Shown here: positions 36,268 through 44,622 of the stretch, piece after piece
Numbering within the stretch: the first letter of the stretch is position 1
Layout: each line of letters opens with the position of its first letter
Source of the DNA: JAKZVK01 sp965261065
GTDB lineage: Bacteria; Acidobacteriota; Terriglobia; Bryobacterales; UBA6623
Direction: 5' to 3'
Assembly (NCBI GenBank): GCA_965261065.1
Contig: OZ253444.1
Span: 3,782,001 to 3,846,000 of the forward strand
Length of the DNA stretch: 64,000 nucleotides
Notes under the pieces: model-generated
What the model was told of the DNA's origin: nothing
Seen by the model: only the letters and a program-made list of their open reading frames with translations
The model's database searches: none
Position numbers and translations under genes: made by a program

Positions 36268-36903
36268 ATGGCGCCGGGAATCTTAGGAAAGAAGATCGGG
36301 ATGACGCAAGTTTTCCGCCCCGACGGGCAGGTGGTGCCCGTGACGGCGCTGCAGGCGGGCCCCTGCGTTGTCGTCAGCCGCAAGACCGCGGCGAAGGACG
36401 GCTACGAGGCGATCCAGTTGGGCCTGGTCGAGTTCATCAAGGAAAGCCGCGTGAACCGGCCCATGAAGGGCCATCTCAAGAAGGCCGACGCGCCGCCATG
36501 CCGCTTCCTTCGGGAGTTGGCCGTCGACGCGGGCGGCGACGAAGAGTTGAAGCCGGGCGACCGCGTTTTGGCTGGTGAGTTCGAAGCCTCCGAGAAGGTC
36601 GACGTGATCGGCACGAGCAAGGGCCGAGGTTTCGCGGGCGTCATCAAGCGACACGGCTTCTCGCTCGGCCCCGAGAGTCATGGCTCGATGTCGCACCGCG
36701 AGCCAGGCTCGATCGGACAAAGCTCGTATCCTTCGCGCGTCTTCAAGGGCACCCGCATGGCGGGCCGGATGGGCGGCGACCGGGTTACCGCGCGCAACCT
36801 CGAGATTGTCGAGGTCAACGCCGATGACAACGTGATCTTGGTGAAGGGCGCGGTTCCCGGGCCGAACGGGAGCTATGTGATCGTCCAAAGGACGGGGAGG
36901 TAA
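36268..36903 (+). CDS. rplC: 50S ribosomal protein L3
   Basis: This uL3 has about 211 residues from ATG 36268 (MAPGILGKKIGMTQVF), chosen because GGA lies 8 bases upstream; ATG 36259 would add three residues. Markers: GRGFAGVIKRHGF, the extended loop PGSIGQSSYPSRVFKGTRMAG reaching the peptidyl-transferase centre, and RVTARNLEIVEV. Confidence 0.95.
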   Translation: MAPGILGKKIGMTQVFRPDGQVVPVTALQAGPCVVVSRKTAAKDGYEAIQLGLVEFIKESRVNRPMKGHLKKADAPPCRFLRELAVDAGGDEELKPGDRVLAGEFEASEKVDVIGTSKGRGFAGVIKRHGFSLGPESHGSMSHREPGSIGQSSYPSRVFKGTRMAGRMGGDRVTARNLEIVEVNADDNVILVKGAVPGPNGSYVIVQRTGR

Positions 36904-36907
36904 TCTC

Positions 36908-37531
36908 ATGCCTGCCGTAGACGTCATCGATCTCGACAACAAGGTGGTCGGCTCGGTCGAGTTGAGCAGCGACGTCTTCGGCGTCGAGGTGAACCAAGAC
37001 CTGATTTACCAGGCCGTGCATCACTATCGGGCCTCGAAACGGGCGGGAACGCACAAGACGAAGACGCGCGCTGAAGTGTCCGGCTCGGGGCGCAAGGTCT
37101 GGCGTCAAAAGGGTACCGGGCGCGCGCGCGTGGGTTCGATTCGCTCGCCGCTGTGGCGGCAGGGCGGCATCGTGCATGGTCCGCAACCGCGCGACTATAG
37201 TTATCACCTGCCGAAGAAAATGCTGCTCGGCGCGCTGCGGTCGGCTCTGACGGCCCGGTTGGCCGACGGTGCCATCCGCGTGGTGAAGAATTTCGACATC
37301 GAGAGCCACAAGACGAAGGATTTCCGCGGGGTGCTCACCGGGCTCGAGCTCGACAAGTCGGTGCTGATCGTCAACAACGAGGAGAACCGCAATCTTGAGC
37401 TATCGAGCCGCAATCTCCCCGGCATCGATGTGATGCGCAGTACTGAGATTCATCCGTATCACCTATTGGGGCACGAGACGATCATTTTCACCGAGCCGAC
37501 GGTGACCAAAGTCTGCGAGACGCTGGGATGA
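36908..37531 (+). CDS. rplD: 50S ribosomal protein L4
   Basis: This 207-residue uL4 has the tunnel-lining loop GSGRKVWRQKGTGRARVGS and the marker RDYSYHLPKKML. In E. coli L4 represses its own operon; no such leader is recognisable here. It overlaps rplW by 4 bases (ATGA). Confidence 0.95.
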   Translation: MPAVDVIDLDNKVVGSVELSSDVFGVEVNQDLIYQAVHHYRASKRAGTHKTKTRAEVSGSGRKVWRQKGTGRARVGSIRSPLWRQGGIVHGPQPRDYSYHLPKKMLLGALRSALTARLADGAIRVVKNFDIESHKTKDFRGVLTGLELDKSVLIVNNEENRNLELSSRNLPGIDVMRSTEIHPYHLLGHETIIFTEPTVTKVCETLG

Positions 37532-37815
37532 GTCCTTACGTTACAATCCGCGGCCCGCTCATCACCGAGAAGACCGAGGGCGCGCGGGCGCTGGAGCAAA
37601 CCCTGGCGTTTCGGGTGCATCCCAAGGCGACCAAGACCGACATCAAGAACGCCGTACAGGCGATCTTCAAGGTCAAGGTGGAGGGCGTACGGACGGCGAA
37701 CTACCTCGGAAAACGGAAGCGCTGGGGGAAGTCCGAAGGCCTTCGGCCCAGTTGGAAGAAAGCGTTCGTCAAGCTCAAAGAAGGCGAGAAAATGGTGGAG
37801 TACGCGCAGATTTGA
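37528..37815 (+). CDS. rplW: 50S ribosomal protein L23
   Basis: This 95-residue uL23 at the tunnel exit docks SRP and trigger factor. Motifs: GPLITEKTE, FRVHPKATKTDIKNAV and VRTANYLGKRKRWG. It is coupled to rplD. An 81-base spacer before rplB carries no gene. Confidence 0.95.
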   Translation: MSPYVTIRGPLITEKTEGARALEQTLAFRVHPKATKTDIKNAVQAIFKVKVEGVRTANYLGKRKRWGKSEGLRPSWKKAFVKLKEGEKMVEYAQI

Positions 37816-37896
37816 TGCGGCGCGAATTGTGTGAGGCGGCAAGCGGGGCGCCGAGGGGCCCCGAGATGGATGGCGAGTCGAAAGGTCGAATAGCCC

Positions 37897-38730
37897 ATGC
37901 CGATTAAGACCTACAAGCCCACGACCAGTACGCGCCGTTTCCAGACGACGTTGGTACGTGATGAACTCACCCGAGACAAGCCGGAGAAATCACTGGTCCA
38001 GGGAAAGTCTCGCAGCGGCGGCCGCAACGCCAAGGGCCGCATCTGTATCTGGTCGCGGGGCGGCGGGCACAAGCAAAAGTATCGGGTGATCGACTTCAAG
38101 CGCGACAAGAGGGGCATCCCCGCCAAAGTCGCGTTCATCGAGTACGACCCGAACCGCTCGGCCAACGTTGCGCTGCTCCACTACTCCGACGGCGAGAAGC
38201 GCTACATTCTGCAGCCCGCCGGGCTGACAGTTGGCATGACGATCATGTCCGGCTCCGAGGCCGACATTCTGGTTGGCAACGCGCTGCCGCTCAAGAATAT
38301 CCCTCCCGGAACGTTGGTGCACAACGTGGAGTTGCGGCCGGGCAAGGGCGGGCAGATGGCGCGGGCGGCCGGCGTCGAGGTGCGGTTGGTTTCGAGAGAA
38401 GGCGACTACGCGTTGCTGAAGCTTCCTTCGGGCGAGATCCGGCGCGTGCTGTCGGATTGCATGGCGACCATCGGCCAGGTCGGCAACGTCGACCACGGCA
38501 ACGTGTCGTTCGGCAAGGCCGGGCGCAGCCGCTGGCTGGGGCGCCGTCCCAACAACCGCGGGGTGTCGATGAACCCGGTCGATCATCCTCACGGTGGCGG
38601 CGAGGGGCGGTCGTCGGGCGGACGCCATCCGGTGACCCCGTGGGGTCAGCCGACACGCGGCTATAAGACCCGCACCAATAAGCGCAGCGACAAGTACATC
38701 ATGGCGCGGCGAGGACAGAAAAAGGGTTAG
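37897..38730 (+). CDS. rplB: 50S ribosomal protein L2
   Basis: This 277-residue uL2 is near the peptidyl-transferase centre. The N-terminal KTYKPTTSTRRFQTT, the RNA-binding KSRSGGRNAKGRI, and GVSMNPVDHPHGGGEGRSSG with its near-universal His are all present. Normal length. Confidence 0.97.
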   Translation: MPIKTYKPTTSTRRFQTTLVRDELTRDKPEKSLVQGKSRSGGRNAKGRICIWSRGGGHKQKYRVIDFKRDKRGIPAKVAFIEYDPNRSANVALLHYSDGEKRYILQPAGLTVGMTIMSGSEADILVGNALPLKNIPPGTLVHNVELRPGKGGQMARAAGVEVRLVSREGDYALLKLPSGEIRRVLSDCMATIGQVGNVDHGNVSFGKAGRSRWLGRRPNNRGVSMNPVDHPHGGGEGRSSGGRHPVTPWGQPTRGYKTRTNKRSDKYIMARRGQKKG

Positions 38731-38753
38731 TAGTCGGATCGAGAGAATTCAGT

Positions 38754-39044
38754 ATGAGCCGTTCGCTGAAAAAAGGGCCGTTCTACGACGAGCACCTCAA
38801 TAAGAAGGTCGAGGCCATGGAGGCCTCGAAAGAGAAGAAGGTAATCAAGACGTGGTCTCGGCGCTCGACGATCCTGCCCGAATGGGTGAGTCATACCATT
38901 GCGGTGCACAACGGGCGCAAGTTCATCCCGGTGTTCATTACCGAGAACATGGTGGGGCACAAGCTGGGCGAGTTCTCTCCGACGAGGACCTACCGCGGGC
39001 ATGCCGGCGGCGGCAAGGGCGCCAAGACCGGGAGGGCCTCCTAG
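38754..39044 (+). CDS. rpsS: 30S ribosomal protein S19
   Basis: This 96-residue uS19 shows MSRSLKKGPF, KTWSRRSTILPEWVSHTIAVH and GHKLGEFSPTRTYRGH, all typical. The last residues are Gly/Lys-rich. Gap of 16 bases to rplV. Confidence 0.96.
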   Translation: MSRSLKKGPFYDEHLNKKVEAMEASKEKKVIKTWSRRSTILPEWVSHTIAVHNGRKFIPVFITENMVGHKLGEFSPTRTYRGHAGGGKGAKTGRAS

Positions 39045-39060
39045 GGGCGGCGAGACGAAG

Positions 39061-39429
39061 ATGCAGGCCAGGGCTAGCTTGAATTACATCCGCGTCGCGC
39101 CGCGAAAGGCTCGCCTGGTGATCAACCAGATCAGGGGCCTTCGCGTCACTGACGCGCTGACGCTGCTGCGGACGACGAACAAACGCATCGCGCCGCAGAT
39201 CGAGAAGGTATTGCAGTCGGCGGTCGCGAACGCGGAAAACACGGGCCGCATGGATGTCGACGAACTGGTCGTTCGAGAGGCGTACGTCAACGAAGGCCCG
39301 CGGCTGAAGAGGCTGCGGCCGGCTCCGATGGGTCGGGCGCATCGGTACATCCACCGTCTAGCGCACATCATCTTGGTGGTTGACGACGGGCGCGACGAGG
39401 AACCGGAACAGCAGGAGGAAGTGGCGTAA
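39061..39429 (+). CDS. rplV: 50S ribosomal protein L22
   Basis: This 122-residue uL22 starts at ATG 39061 (MQARASLNYIRVAPRKARLV). The tunnel beta-hairpin is PRLKRLRPAPMGRAHRYIHR. The acidic tail (DDGRDEEPEQQEEVA) is a short lineage-specific extension. The longer upstream frame is out-of-family and rejected. Confidence 0.95.
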   Translation: MQARASLNYIRVAPRKARLVINQIRGLRVTDALTLLRTTNKRIAPQIEKVLQSAVANAENTGRMDVDELVVREAYVNEGPRLKRLRPAPMGRAHRYIHRLAHIILVVDDGRDEEPEQQEEVA

Positions 39430-39466
39430 AGAGGCGGGCGGCACGCCGCCCCGGGTGTAACAGACT

Positions 39467-40555
39467 ATGGGCCAAAAAGTTCATCCCTACGGGTTCCGCT
39501 TGGGCTACACCAAAACCTGGAACTCGCGCTGGTTCGCCAAGCAGGGCTACGCCGCGCTGCTGCAGGAGGACTTGCGTCTCAAGGCGACGCTGCGTCAGAA
39601 GCTGCGGCCGGCCGGTATCAGCTCGATCGAGTTGGACCGTCCCGGTAATAAGCTCCGCGTCACCATCCGCACGGCGCGTCCGGGCATCGTGATCGGACGC
39701 CGCGGCGCAGAGATCGAGAAGTTGAAGCAGGAAGTCCAGGAGCGCACAAAGCGCGAGGTCTACATTGATATTCAGGAAGTCCACCGGCCGGAGTTGGACG
39801 CGCAGCTCGTGTCCGAGTCGGTGGCTCTGCAGATCGAGAAGCGCGTCGCCTTCCGTCGCGCGATGCGCAAGGCGGTGGACTCGGCGCTGCGTTTTGGCTG
39901 CAAGGGCATTAAGATTTGGGTCGCCGGACGACTCAACGGCAAGGAGATCGCCCGTACGGAATGGTATCTGCAGGGGCGGCTTCCGTTGCAGACGCTGCGC
40001 GCCGACATTGATTACGGATTCACCGAGGCCCATACCACCTACGGTGTTCTGGGCGTGAAGTGCTGGATCTACCGCGGGGAGATCCTCGACCACAGAGCGG
40101 CCGCTCTCTTGTCGGGTGGACCGCAGGCCGAGCCCGAGCCCGCCCGCAGGCGCGAGGCCCGTAGCGCAGCCGAGCGTGAGCGCGACAGGATTCGCGCGGC
40201 CCGGACGATCGACCGCAGCCAGCAGGAGGCGGCTCCCGGAGCCGCGCCCGTGACGGCGGCCCCGGCAGCGCCGCCGGCCGAGTCATCCGCGGGAACCCCG
40301 CTGTTGCAGCCGCCGCTGTCCGTCAGCGCCCCGGTTGCCGAGCCGCCCGCTGTCGAGGAGCCGGCCGCTGTCGAAGAGCCGGTCGCTGTCGAAGAGCCGG
40401 TCGCTGTCGACGAGCCCGCTGTCGACCAGCCAGCCGCTGTCGAAGAGACGGCTGTCGAAGAGACGGCCACTGTCGAGGAGACGCCCGCGGCCGAAAGCGC
40501 ACCGTCCGATGGTGGCGAAGCGGAAGCCAAGCCCGAGGAGGAAAGTTCGGAATAG
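39467..40555 (+). CDS. rpsC: 30S ribosomal protein S3 with a long acidic C-terminal extension
   Basis: Residues 1-207 are a normal uS3: MGQKVHPYGFRLGYTKTW, the KH-domain GRRGAEIEKL, RAMRKAVDSALRFGCKGIK and TYGVLGVKCWIYRGE. S3 lines the mRNA entry channel and has helicase activity. Residues 208-362 are an extra 155 residues: an Arg/Ala-rich helix, then Pro/Ala linker, then a Glu/Asp repeat of the AVEEPV type encoded by 18-bp units. E. coli S3 is 233 residues, so most of this tail has no counterpart there. No frame break accounts for it; the stop lies 42 bases before rplP. Confidence 0.95.
   Translation: MGQKVHPYGFRLGYTKTWNSRWFAKQGYAALLQEDLRLKATLRQKLRPAGISSIELDRPGNKLRVTIRTARPGIVIGRRGAEIEKLKQEVQERTKREVYIDIQEVHRPELDAQLVSESVALQIEKRVAFRRAMRKAVDSALRFGCKGIKIWVAGRLNGKEIARTEWYLQGRLPLQTLRADIDYGFTEAHTTYGVLGVKCWIYRGEILDHRAAALLSGGPQAEPEPARRREARSAAERERDRIRAARTIDRSQQEAAPGAAPVTAAPAAPPAESSAGTPLLQPPLSVSAPVAEPPAVEEPAAVEEPVAVEEPVAVDEPAVDQPAAVEETAVEETATVEETPAAESAPSDGGEAEAKPEEESSE
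40349..40485 (+). repeat. 18-bp tandem repeats in the rpsC tail
   Basis: Degenerate units of GTCGCTGTCGAAGAGCCG code for VAVEEP and shorter variants (AVEET). Two adjacent units are identical, which points to slippage-driven growth of the tail. Confidence 0.75.
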
Positions 40556-40597
40556 TCACGGCCGACCGCGCCGCGTGAACGAACGAGGAACCCTGCC

Positions 40598-41020
40598 ATG
40601 TTGATGCCCAAGAAAGTCAAGTTCCGCAAGGTGCAGCGCGGAAGACGTCGAGGCAAGGCGTGGCGTGGCTCGTCGCTCTCCTTCGGCGACTACGGGCTGA
40701 AGACGGAAAAGGCGGCGTGGATCACCGACCGCCAGATCGAAGCCGCCCGCGTGGCCATGATGCGCCACATCAAGCGCGGCGGCAAGCTGTGGATTCGGAT
40801 CTTCCCCGATAAACCGATCACCAAGAAGCCGGCCGAGACGCGCATGGGGAAGGGCAAAGGCGCCCCCGAGCAGTGGGTGGCGGTGGTCAAGCCCGGTCGC
40901 ATGTTGTTTGAGATGGAAGGGGTACCCGAAGATCTGGCGAGGCGCGCCATGCATCTGGCGGCGCAGAAGCTGCCGGTGCCGACGCGGTTTGTCAGCCGCA
41001 GTGCGGGAGCATTGGTATGA
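40598..41020 (+). CDS. rplP: 50S ribosomal protein L16
   Basis: This 140-residue uL16 lies near the A-site tRNA elbow. MLMPKKVKFRKVQRGRRRG, the loop KAAWITDRQIEAARVAMMRH and RMGKGKGAPEQWVAVVKPGR are all present. It overlaps rpmC by 4 bases. Confidence 0.96.
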   Translation: MLMPKKVKFRKVQRGRRRGKAWRGSSLSFGDYGLKTEKAAWITDRQIEAARVAMMRHIKRGGKLWIRIFPDKPITKKPAETRMGKGKGAPEQWVAVVKPGRMLFEMEGVPEDLARRAMHLAAQKLPVPTRFVSRSAGALV

Positions 41021-41226
41021 CTGGTGAGGATGTCCGGGCTCTGGCCGTCGATGAGTTGGAGGCCAGGGAAACCGACACCCGCGAACAGTTGTTCCGGCTC
41101 CGTTTCCAGATCTCGATGGGCCAGACCGATGGGGTGAAAAAGCTTCGCGCCCTTCGCAGGGACCTGGCCAGGATTCTTACGGTGCGCCGGGAACGCGAGC
41201 GAAGCGCGGAACAGAGTTCGAACTGA
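41017..41226 (+). CDS. rpmC: 50S ribosomal protein L29
   Basis: This 69-residue uL29 of two helices shows ELEARETDTREQLFRLRFQI and the helix LRALRRDLARILTVRRER. The start overlaps rplP (ATGA), and its last base is shared with the rpsQ start codon. Confidence 0.95.
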   Translation: MTGEDVRALAVDELEARETDTREQLFRLRFQISMGQTDGVKKLRALRRDLARILTVRRERERSAEQSSN

Positions 41227-41495
41227 TGCCAGATTCCAACGCAAGCGAAACGCGCAAGACCGAGAAGGTCGGTACCGTCCTCACCTCGAAGATGGCCAAG
41301 ACGATTGTCGTCGAGGTGAAGCGCCGGGTGCAGCATCCGCTCTACCGGCGGGTGGTCACTCGCAAGAACAAGTTCTACGCACACGACGAACGCGGCGACG
41401 CCAAGCCCGGTGACCGGGTCCGTATCGTCGAGTGCCGGCCCCTAAGTAAGTTGAAGCGCTGGCGGCTGGCCGAGGTGATCTGGAAGGCGAGCTAG
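41226..41495 (+). CDS. rpsQ: 30S ribosomal protein S17
   Basis: This 89-residue uS17 has GTVLTSKMAKTIVVEVKRRV, a primary 16S binding strand, and GDRVRIVECRPLSKLKRWRL. Typical OB-fold length with a slightly longer N-terminus. Confidence 0.96.
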   Translation: MPDSNASETRKTEKVGTVLTSKMAKTIVVEVKRRVQHPLYRRVVTRKNKFYAHDERGDAKPGDRVRIVECRPLSKLKRWRLAEVIWKAS

Positions 41496-41551
41496 AGGCT
41501 TACGATCGGCACCGGCAGGACCGGATCGCCGGCAAGCAAACGAGGAACCAG

Positions 41552-41920
41552 ATGATCGGGATGCAAACACGGCTCGAGGTGGCCGACAACTCCGGCGCTC
41601 GGCGCCTGCGGTGTATTCTCCCGCGGGGCGGCAGCACCGGCGCCCGGGCCGGCCTTGGCGACATCGTGATGGCCTCGGTGCAGGAGGCGACGCCGGAGTC
41701 GACCATCAAAAAAGGTTCGGTCGTTCGGGCCGTGATCGTTCGCATGCGTAAGGAACGCCGACGTAAGGACGGCACCTACATTCGTTTCGATACCAATGCC
41801 GCCGTGCTTGTTGACGAGTTGGGCGAGCCGGTGGGGACGCGCGTGTTCGGGCCCGTCGCCCGCGAGTTGCGGGACAAGCGCTTCATGAAGATCGTTTCGC
41901 TGGCGCCGGAAGTGTTATGA
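41552..41920 (+). CDS. rplN: 50S ribosomal protein L14
   Basis: This 122-residue uL14 at the subunit interface has MIGMQTRLEVADNSGARRL at the start, then the basic loop MRKERRRKDGTYIRFDTNA and GPVARELRDKRFMKIVSLAP. First gene of the spc part, after a 56-base spacer. Confidence 0.97.
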   Translation: MIGMQTRLEVADNSGARRLRCILPRGGSTGARAGLGDIVMASVQEATPESTIKKGSVVRAVIVRMRKERRRKDGTYIRFDTNAAVLVDELGEPVGTRVFGPVARELRDKRFMKIVSLAPEVL

Positions 41921-41960
41921 GAATACCGATCACAGCGCCATGGCGCGGCGGGCAAGCAGC

Positions 41961-42287
41961 ATGACCAAGACGAAGATCCGCAAGAACGACATCGTGCAGG
42001 TCATTACCGGCCGGGATAAGGGCAAGCAGGGCCGGGTGATTGAAGTCGACCGCAAACGCAGTCGTGTTTTGGTCGAGCACGTGATGATGATCAAGAAGCA
42101 CGTCAGGCCGAATCCGCAACGGCAGATCAAGGGCGGCATTGCCGAGAGCGAGGCGATGATCCACCTCTCGAACGTGATGATCGTCTCCTCGGAAGGCCGT
42201 GAGCGGATTGGGGTCGAGATCGACGACGACGGTCGGCAGACCCGCATCGGGCGCCGTTCCGGCCAGGTATTGGAGAAGAAACAATAG
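41961..42287 (+). CDS. rplX: 50S ribosomal protein L24
   Basis: This uL24 of about 108 residues starts at ATG 41961 (MTKTKIRKNDIVQVITGRDK), the family's usual beginning; ATG 41940 would add seven residues. The KOW motif GRDKGKQGRVIEVDR is intact. An early assembly protein of the large subunit. Confidence 0.94.
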   Translation: MTKTKIRKNDIVQVITGRDKGKQGRVIEVDRKRSRVLVEHVMMIKKHVRPNPQRQIKGGIAESEAMIHLSNVMIVSSEGRERIGVEIDDDGRQTRIGRRSGQVLEKKQ

Positions 42288-42314
42288 TCCGGCAGGCTGC
42301 CAATCGTAGACATC

Positions 42315-43064
42315 ATGGCAAGCAAGAAAACAGAAGAGCAAGACGCGCCGAAGAAGAAGGCGGCGAAGCCCGCCGCGGCCCCGAAGGCGAAGAAGGCCGC
42401 CGCGAGCAAGGCGGAGCCCGGCAAAGGGGCCGAGCAGCCGGAAAAGGCTAAGGCCCGAAAAGACAAGCCGGCTGAGAAGAAGGAAGCGGCGGCCAAGGAA
42501 CCAGCACCGAAAGCGGCGCCCCCCAGGTTGAAGACGAAATACAAGGACCAAGTCGCGGCGGCGCTGCAGAAGGAGTTCAGCTACCCGAACCTCATGGCGA
42601 TCCCTAAGATCGCCATGATCAAGATCAATATCGGCATGGGCGAGGCAACGCAGAACTCCCGCTTGATCGATGCTGCGGTGGCGGAGCTCGGAGCCATTGC
42701 CGGCCAGAAGCCCATCGTGACCCACGCCCGCAAGTCGATCGCGGTCTTCAAGCTTCGCGAAGGCATGCCGATTGGTTGTGCGGTGACGCTGCGCGGCGAC
42801 CGAATGTATGAGTTCCTCGACCGCCTGATCGGCATCGCGCTGCCCCGCGTGCGTGATTTCCGCGGCATCTCGGCCAAGGCGTTCGATGGACGGGGCAACT
42901 ATACACTCGGGTTGAAGGAGCATGTCATCTTCCCCGAGATCGACTATTCGAAAGTCGACCATACCAAGGGCATGAACGTGACGTTGGTCACGACCGCGCG
43001 CACCGACCGTGAGTCGCTTTCGCTGCTGCGGCACATGGGGATGCCTTTTCAGAACCAGGTTTAA
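42315..43064 (+). CDS. rplE: 50S ribosomal protein L5 with a basic N-terminal extension
   Basis: Residues 71-249 are a normal uL5 (YKDQVAAALQKEFSYPNLM, INIGMGEATQNSRL, the P-site loop THARKSIAVFKLREG, RGISAKAFDGRGNYTLG). Residues 1-70 are an added Lys/Ala/Pro/Glu-rich stretch (APKKKAAKPAAAPKAKKAAA), which resembles histone H1-like tails and is probably disordered. The ATG at 42315 is the first after rplX and the tail keeps the same frame and codon style, so the extension is likely real. A later ATG in family position is not available before residue 93. Confidence 0.94.
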   Translation: MASKKTEEQDAPKKKAAKPAAAPKAKKAAASKAEPGKGAEQPEKAKARKDKPAEKKEAAAKEPAPKAAPPRLKTKYKDQVAAALQKEFSYPNLMAIPKIAMIKINIGMGEATQNSRLIDAAVAELGAIAGQKPIVTHARKSIAVFKLREGMPIGCAVTLRGDRMYEFLDRLIGIALPRVRDFRGISAKAFDGRGNYTLGLKEHVIFPEIDYSKVDHTKGMNVTLVTTARTDRESLSLLRHMGMPFQNQV

Positions 43065-43076
43065 CGGACAGACACT

Positions 43077-43262
43077 ATGGCCACGACCGCCAAGATTGCC
43101 AAGGATTTGAAGAAGCCCAAGTTCTCCACGCGCCACCGCAACCGCTGCTGGCGCTGTGGGCGTCCCCGGGGCTACATCCGCAAGTTCGACATGTGCCGCA
43201 TCTGCGTCCGCCAGTTGGCGCTGCAGGGCGAGCTGCCGGGCGTGATCAAGAGTAGCTGGTAA
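43077..43262 (+). CDS. rpsN: 30S ribosomal protein S14, zinc-binding type
   Basis: This 61-residue uS14 has the zinc form with four Cys ligands, CWRCG and CRICV, around GRPRGYIRKFDM. It is the short C+ paralogue type. No C-minus copy is seen in the window. Confidence 0.96.
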   Translation: MATTAKIAKDLKKPKFSTRHRNRCWRCGRPRGYIRKFDMCRICVRQLALQGELPGVIKSSW

Positions 43263-43283
43263 GCGGTAACGGAGAGAGCGCAA

Positions 43284-43679
43284 ATGGTAACCGATCCCAT
43301 CGCCGACATGCTGACGCGGATTCGCAACGCGGCGGCCGCGCGCCAGACCAAGACTGAAGTGCCGGCGTCGCATTTGAAGACCGGCATCGCCCGCATCCTC
43401 AAAGAGGAAGGCTACATCACCAACTTCCGGGTGGCGGACGACGAGGGCAAGCGGACGATCAAGGTGTATCTGAAATACGCTTCCGATTCCCGGTCGGTCA
43501 TTAGCAAGATCGACAGGGTGTCGAAGCCGGGCCGGCGGGTCTACGTCGGAGCCAGCGAGATCCCGCGCGTGATCGGAGGGCTGGGAATCAACATCCTGAC
43601 GACCTCCCACGGCGTGATGACCGGCAAGCAGGCCGGCAAAAAGGGTCTGGGAGGCGAGATCCTCTGTAGCGTCTATTGA
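43284..43679 (+). CDS. rpsH: 30S ribosomal protein S8
   Basis: This 131-residue uS8 shows TDPIADMLTRIRNAAAARQ at the N-terminus and ILTTSHGVMTGKQAGKKGLG at the C-terminus, the conserved 16S-binding part. In E. coli S8 represses the spc operon. Confidence 0.96.
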   Translation: MVTDPIADMLTRIRNAAAARQTKTEVPASHLKTGIARILKEEGYITNFRVADDEGKRTIKVYLKYASDSRSVISKIDRVSKPGRRVYVGASEIPRVIGGLGINILTTSHGVMTGKQAGKKGLGGEILCSVY

Positions 43680-43684
43680 TCATT

Positions 43685-44224
43685 ATGTCGAGAATCGGAC
43701 TCAAACCCATTCAGGTTCCGCCGGAAGCCAGCGTGGCAATCGCCGCCGGGACGTTGACCGTCAAAGGTCCTAAGGGCGAGGTGACGTGCCCGGTCCCCGA
43801 CGGCGTGGAATTCAAGTTGGAAGACGCCGTTCTCAGCGCGAGCCGGCGCTCCAATCATTACGCGGCCCTGCACGGCTTGGCGCGCAGCTTGGCGCAGAAC
43901 GCCGTCACCGGAGTGACGCAGGGCTTTGCGAAGAGCCTCGAGATTGTCGGTGTCGGCTACCGGGCGCAGGTCAACGGCCGCATCGTGATTTTTAGCCTCG
44001 GCTATTCCCACACGATCGAGTTCATGATGCCCGAGGGCATTGAAATCAAGGTCGACGGCCAGACGAAGCTCACGGTTTCGGGCATCGATCGTCAGTTGGT
44101 CGGACAGGCGGCGGCCGATATTCGCGCCCTGCGTCCTCCGGAGCCCTACAAGAACAAGGGGATACGCTATGAAGGCGAGATCCTCCGCAAGAAGGAAGGC
44201 AAGAGCGGTGCCACGGCCGCGTAG
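43685..44224 (+). CDS. rplF: 50S ribosomal protein L6
   Basis: This 179-residue uL6 starts at ATG 43685 (MSRIGLKPIQVP). It has TVKGPKGEV and the C-terminal motif GQAAADIRALRPPEPYKNKG contacting the sarcin-ricin loop region. A TTG three codons upstream was rejected. Confidence 0.96.
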   Translation: MSRIGLKPIQVPPEASVAIAAGTLTVKGPKGEVTCPVPDGVEFKLEDAVLSASRRSNHYAALHGLARSLAQNAVTGVTQGFAKSLEIVGVGYRAQVNGRIVIFSLGYSHTIEFMMPEGIEIKVDGQTKLTVSGIDRQLVGQAAADIRALRPPEPYKNKGIRYEGEILRKKEGKSGATAA

Positions 44225-44237
44225 CGGGAGTTGAACG

Positions 44238-44600
44238 ATGCAGCATCGAGTTGATCGAGGCAGGATGCGGCGCCAGATCCATGGGCGCATCAGAAAACGC
44301 TTGCGCGGCACGGCCGACCGGCCCCGCTTGGCGGTCTTCCGCTCACTCAAGCACATCTATACCCAAATCATCGATGACTCGACCGGCCGCACGCTCGTCT
44401 CGGCCAGTTCGGTCGAGAAGGGCCGTCCCTTGAAGGCGGGCGGCAACCGGGCGGCTGCCGAAGCGGTGGGCCAGGAGATCGCCCAGCGGGCGGTCAAGGC
44501 CGGTATCCAGGCGGTCGTCTTCGACCGCGGCGGGCACCGATTCCATGGCCGAGTGAAGGCGCTCGCCACTGCGGCCCGCGACGGGGGGCTGAAGTTCTAG
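44238..44600 (+). CDS. rplR: 50S ribosomal protein L18
   Basis: This 120-residue 5S rRNA-binding uL18 shows RIRKRLRGTADRPRLAVFRS, HIYTQIIDDSTGRTLVSAS and VFDRGGHRFHGRVKALA. The length matches the family. Confidence 0.96.
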   Translation: MQHRVDRGRMRRQIHGRIRKRLRGTADRPRLAVFRSLKHIYTQIIDDSTGRTLVSASSVEKGRPLKAGGNRAAAEAVGQEIAQRAVKAGIQAVVFDRGGHRFHGRVKALATAARDGGLKF

Positions 44601-44622
44601 CTCGAGGATACGGTATGCGTTC

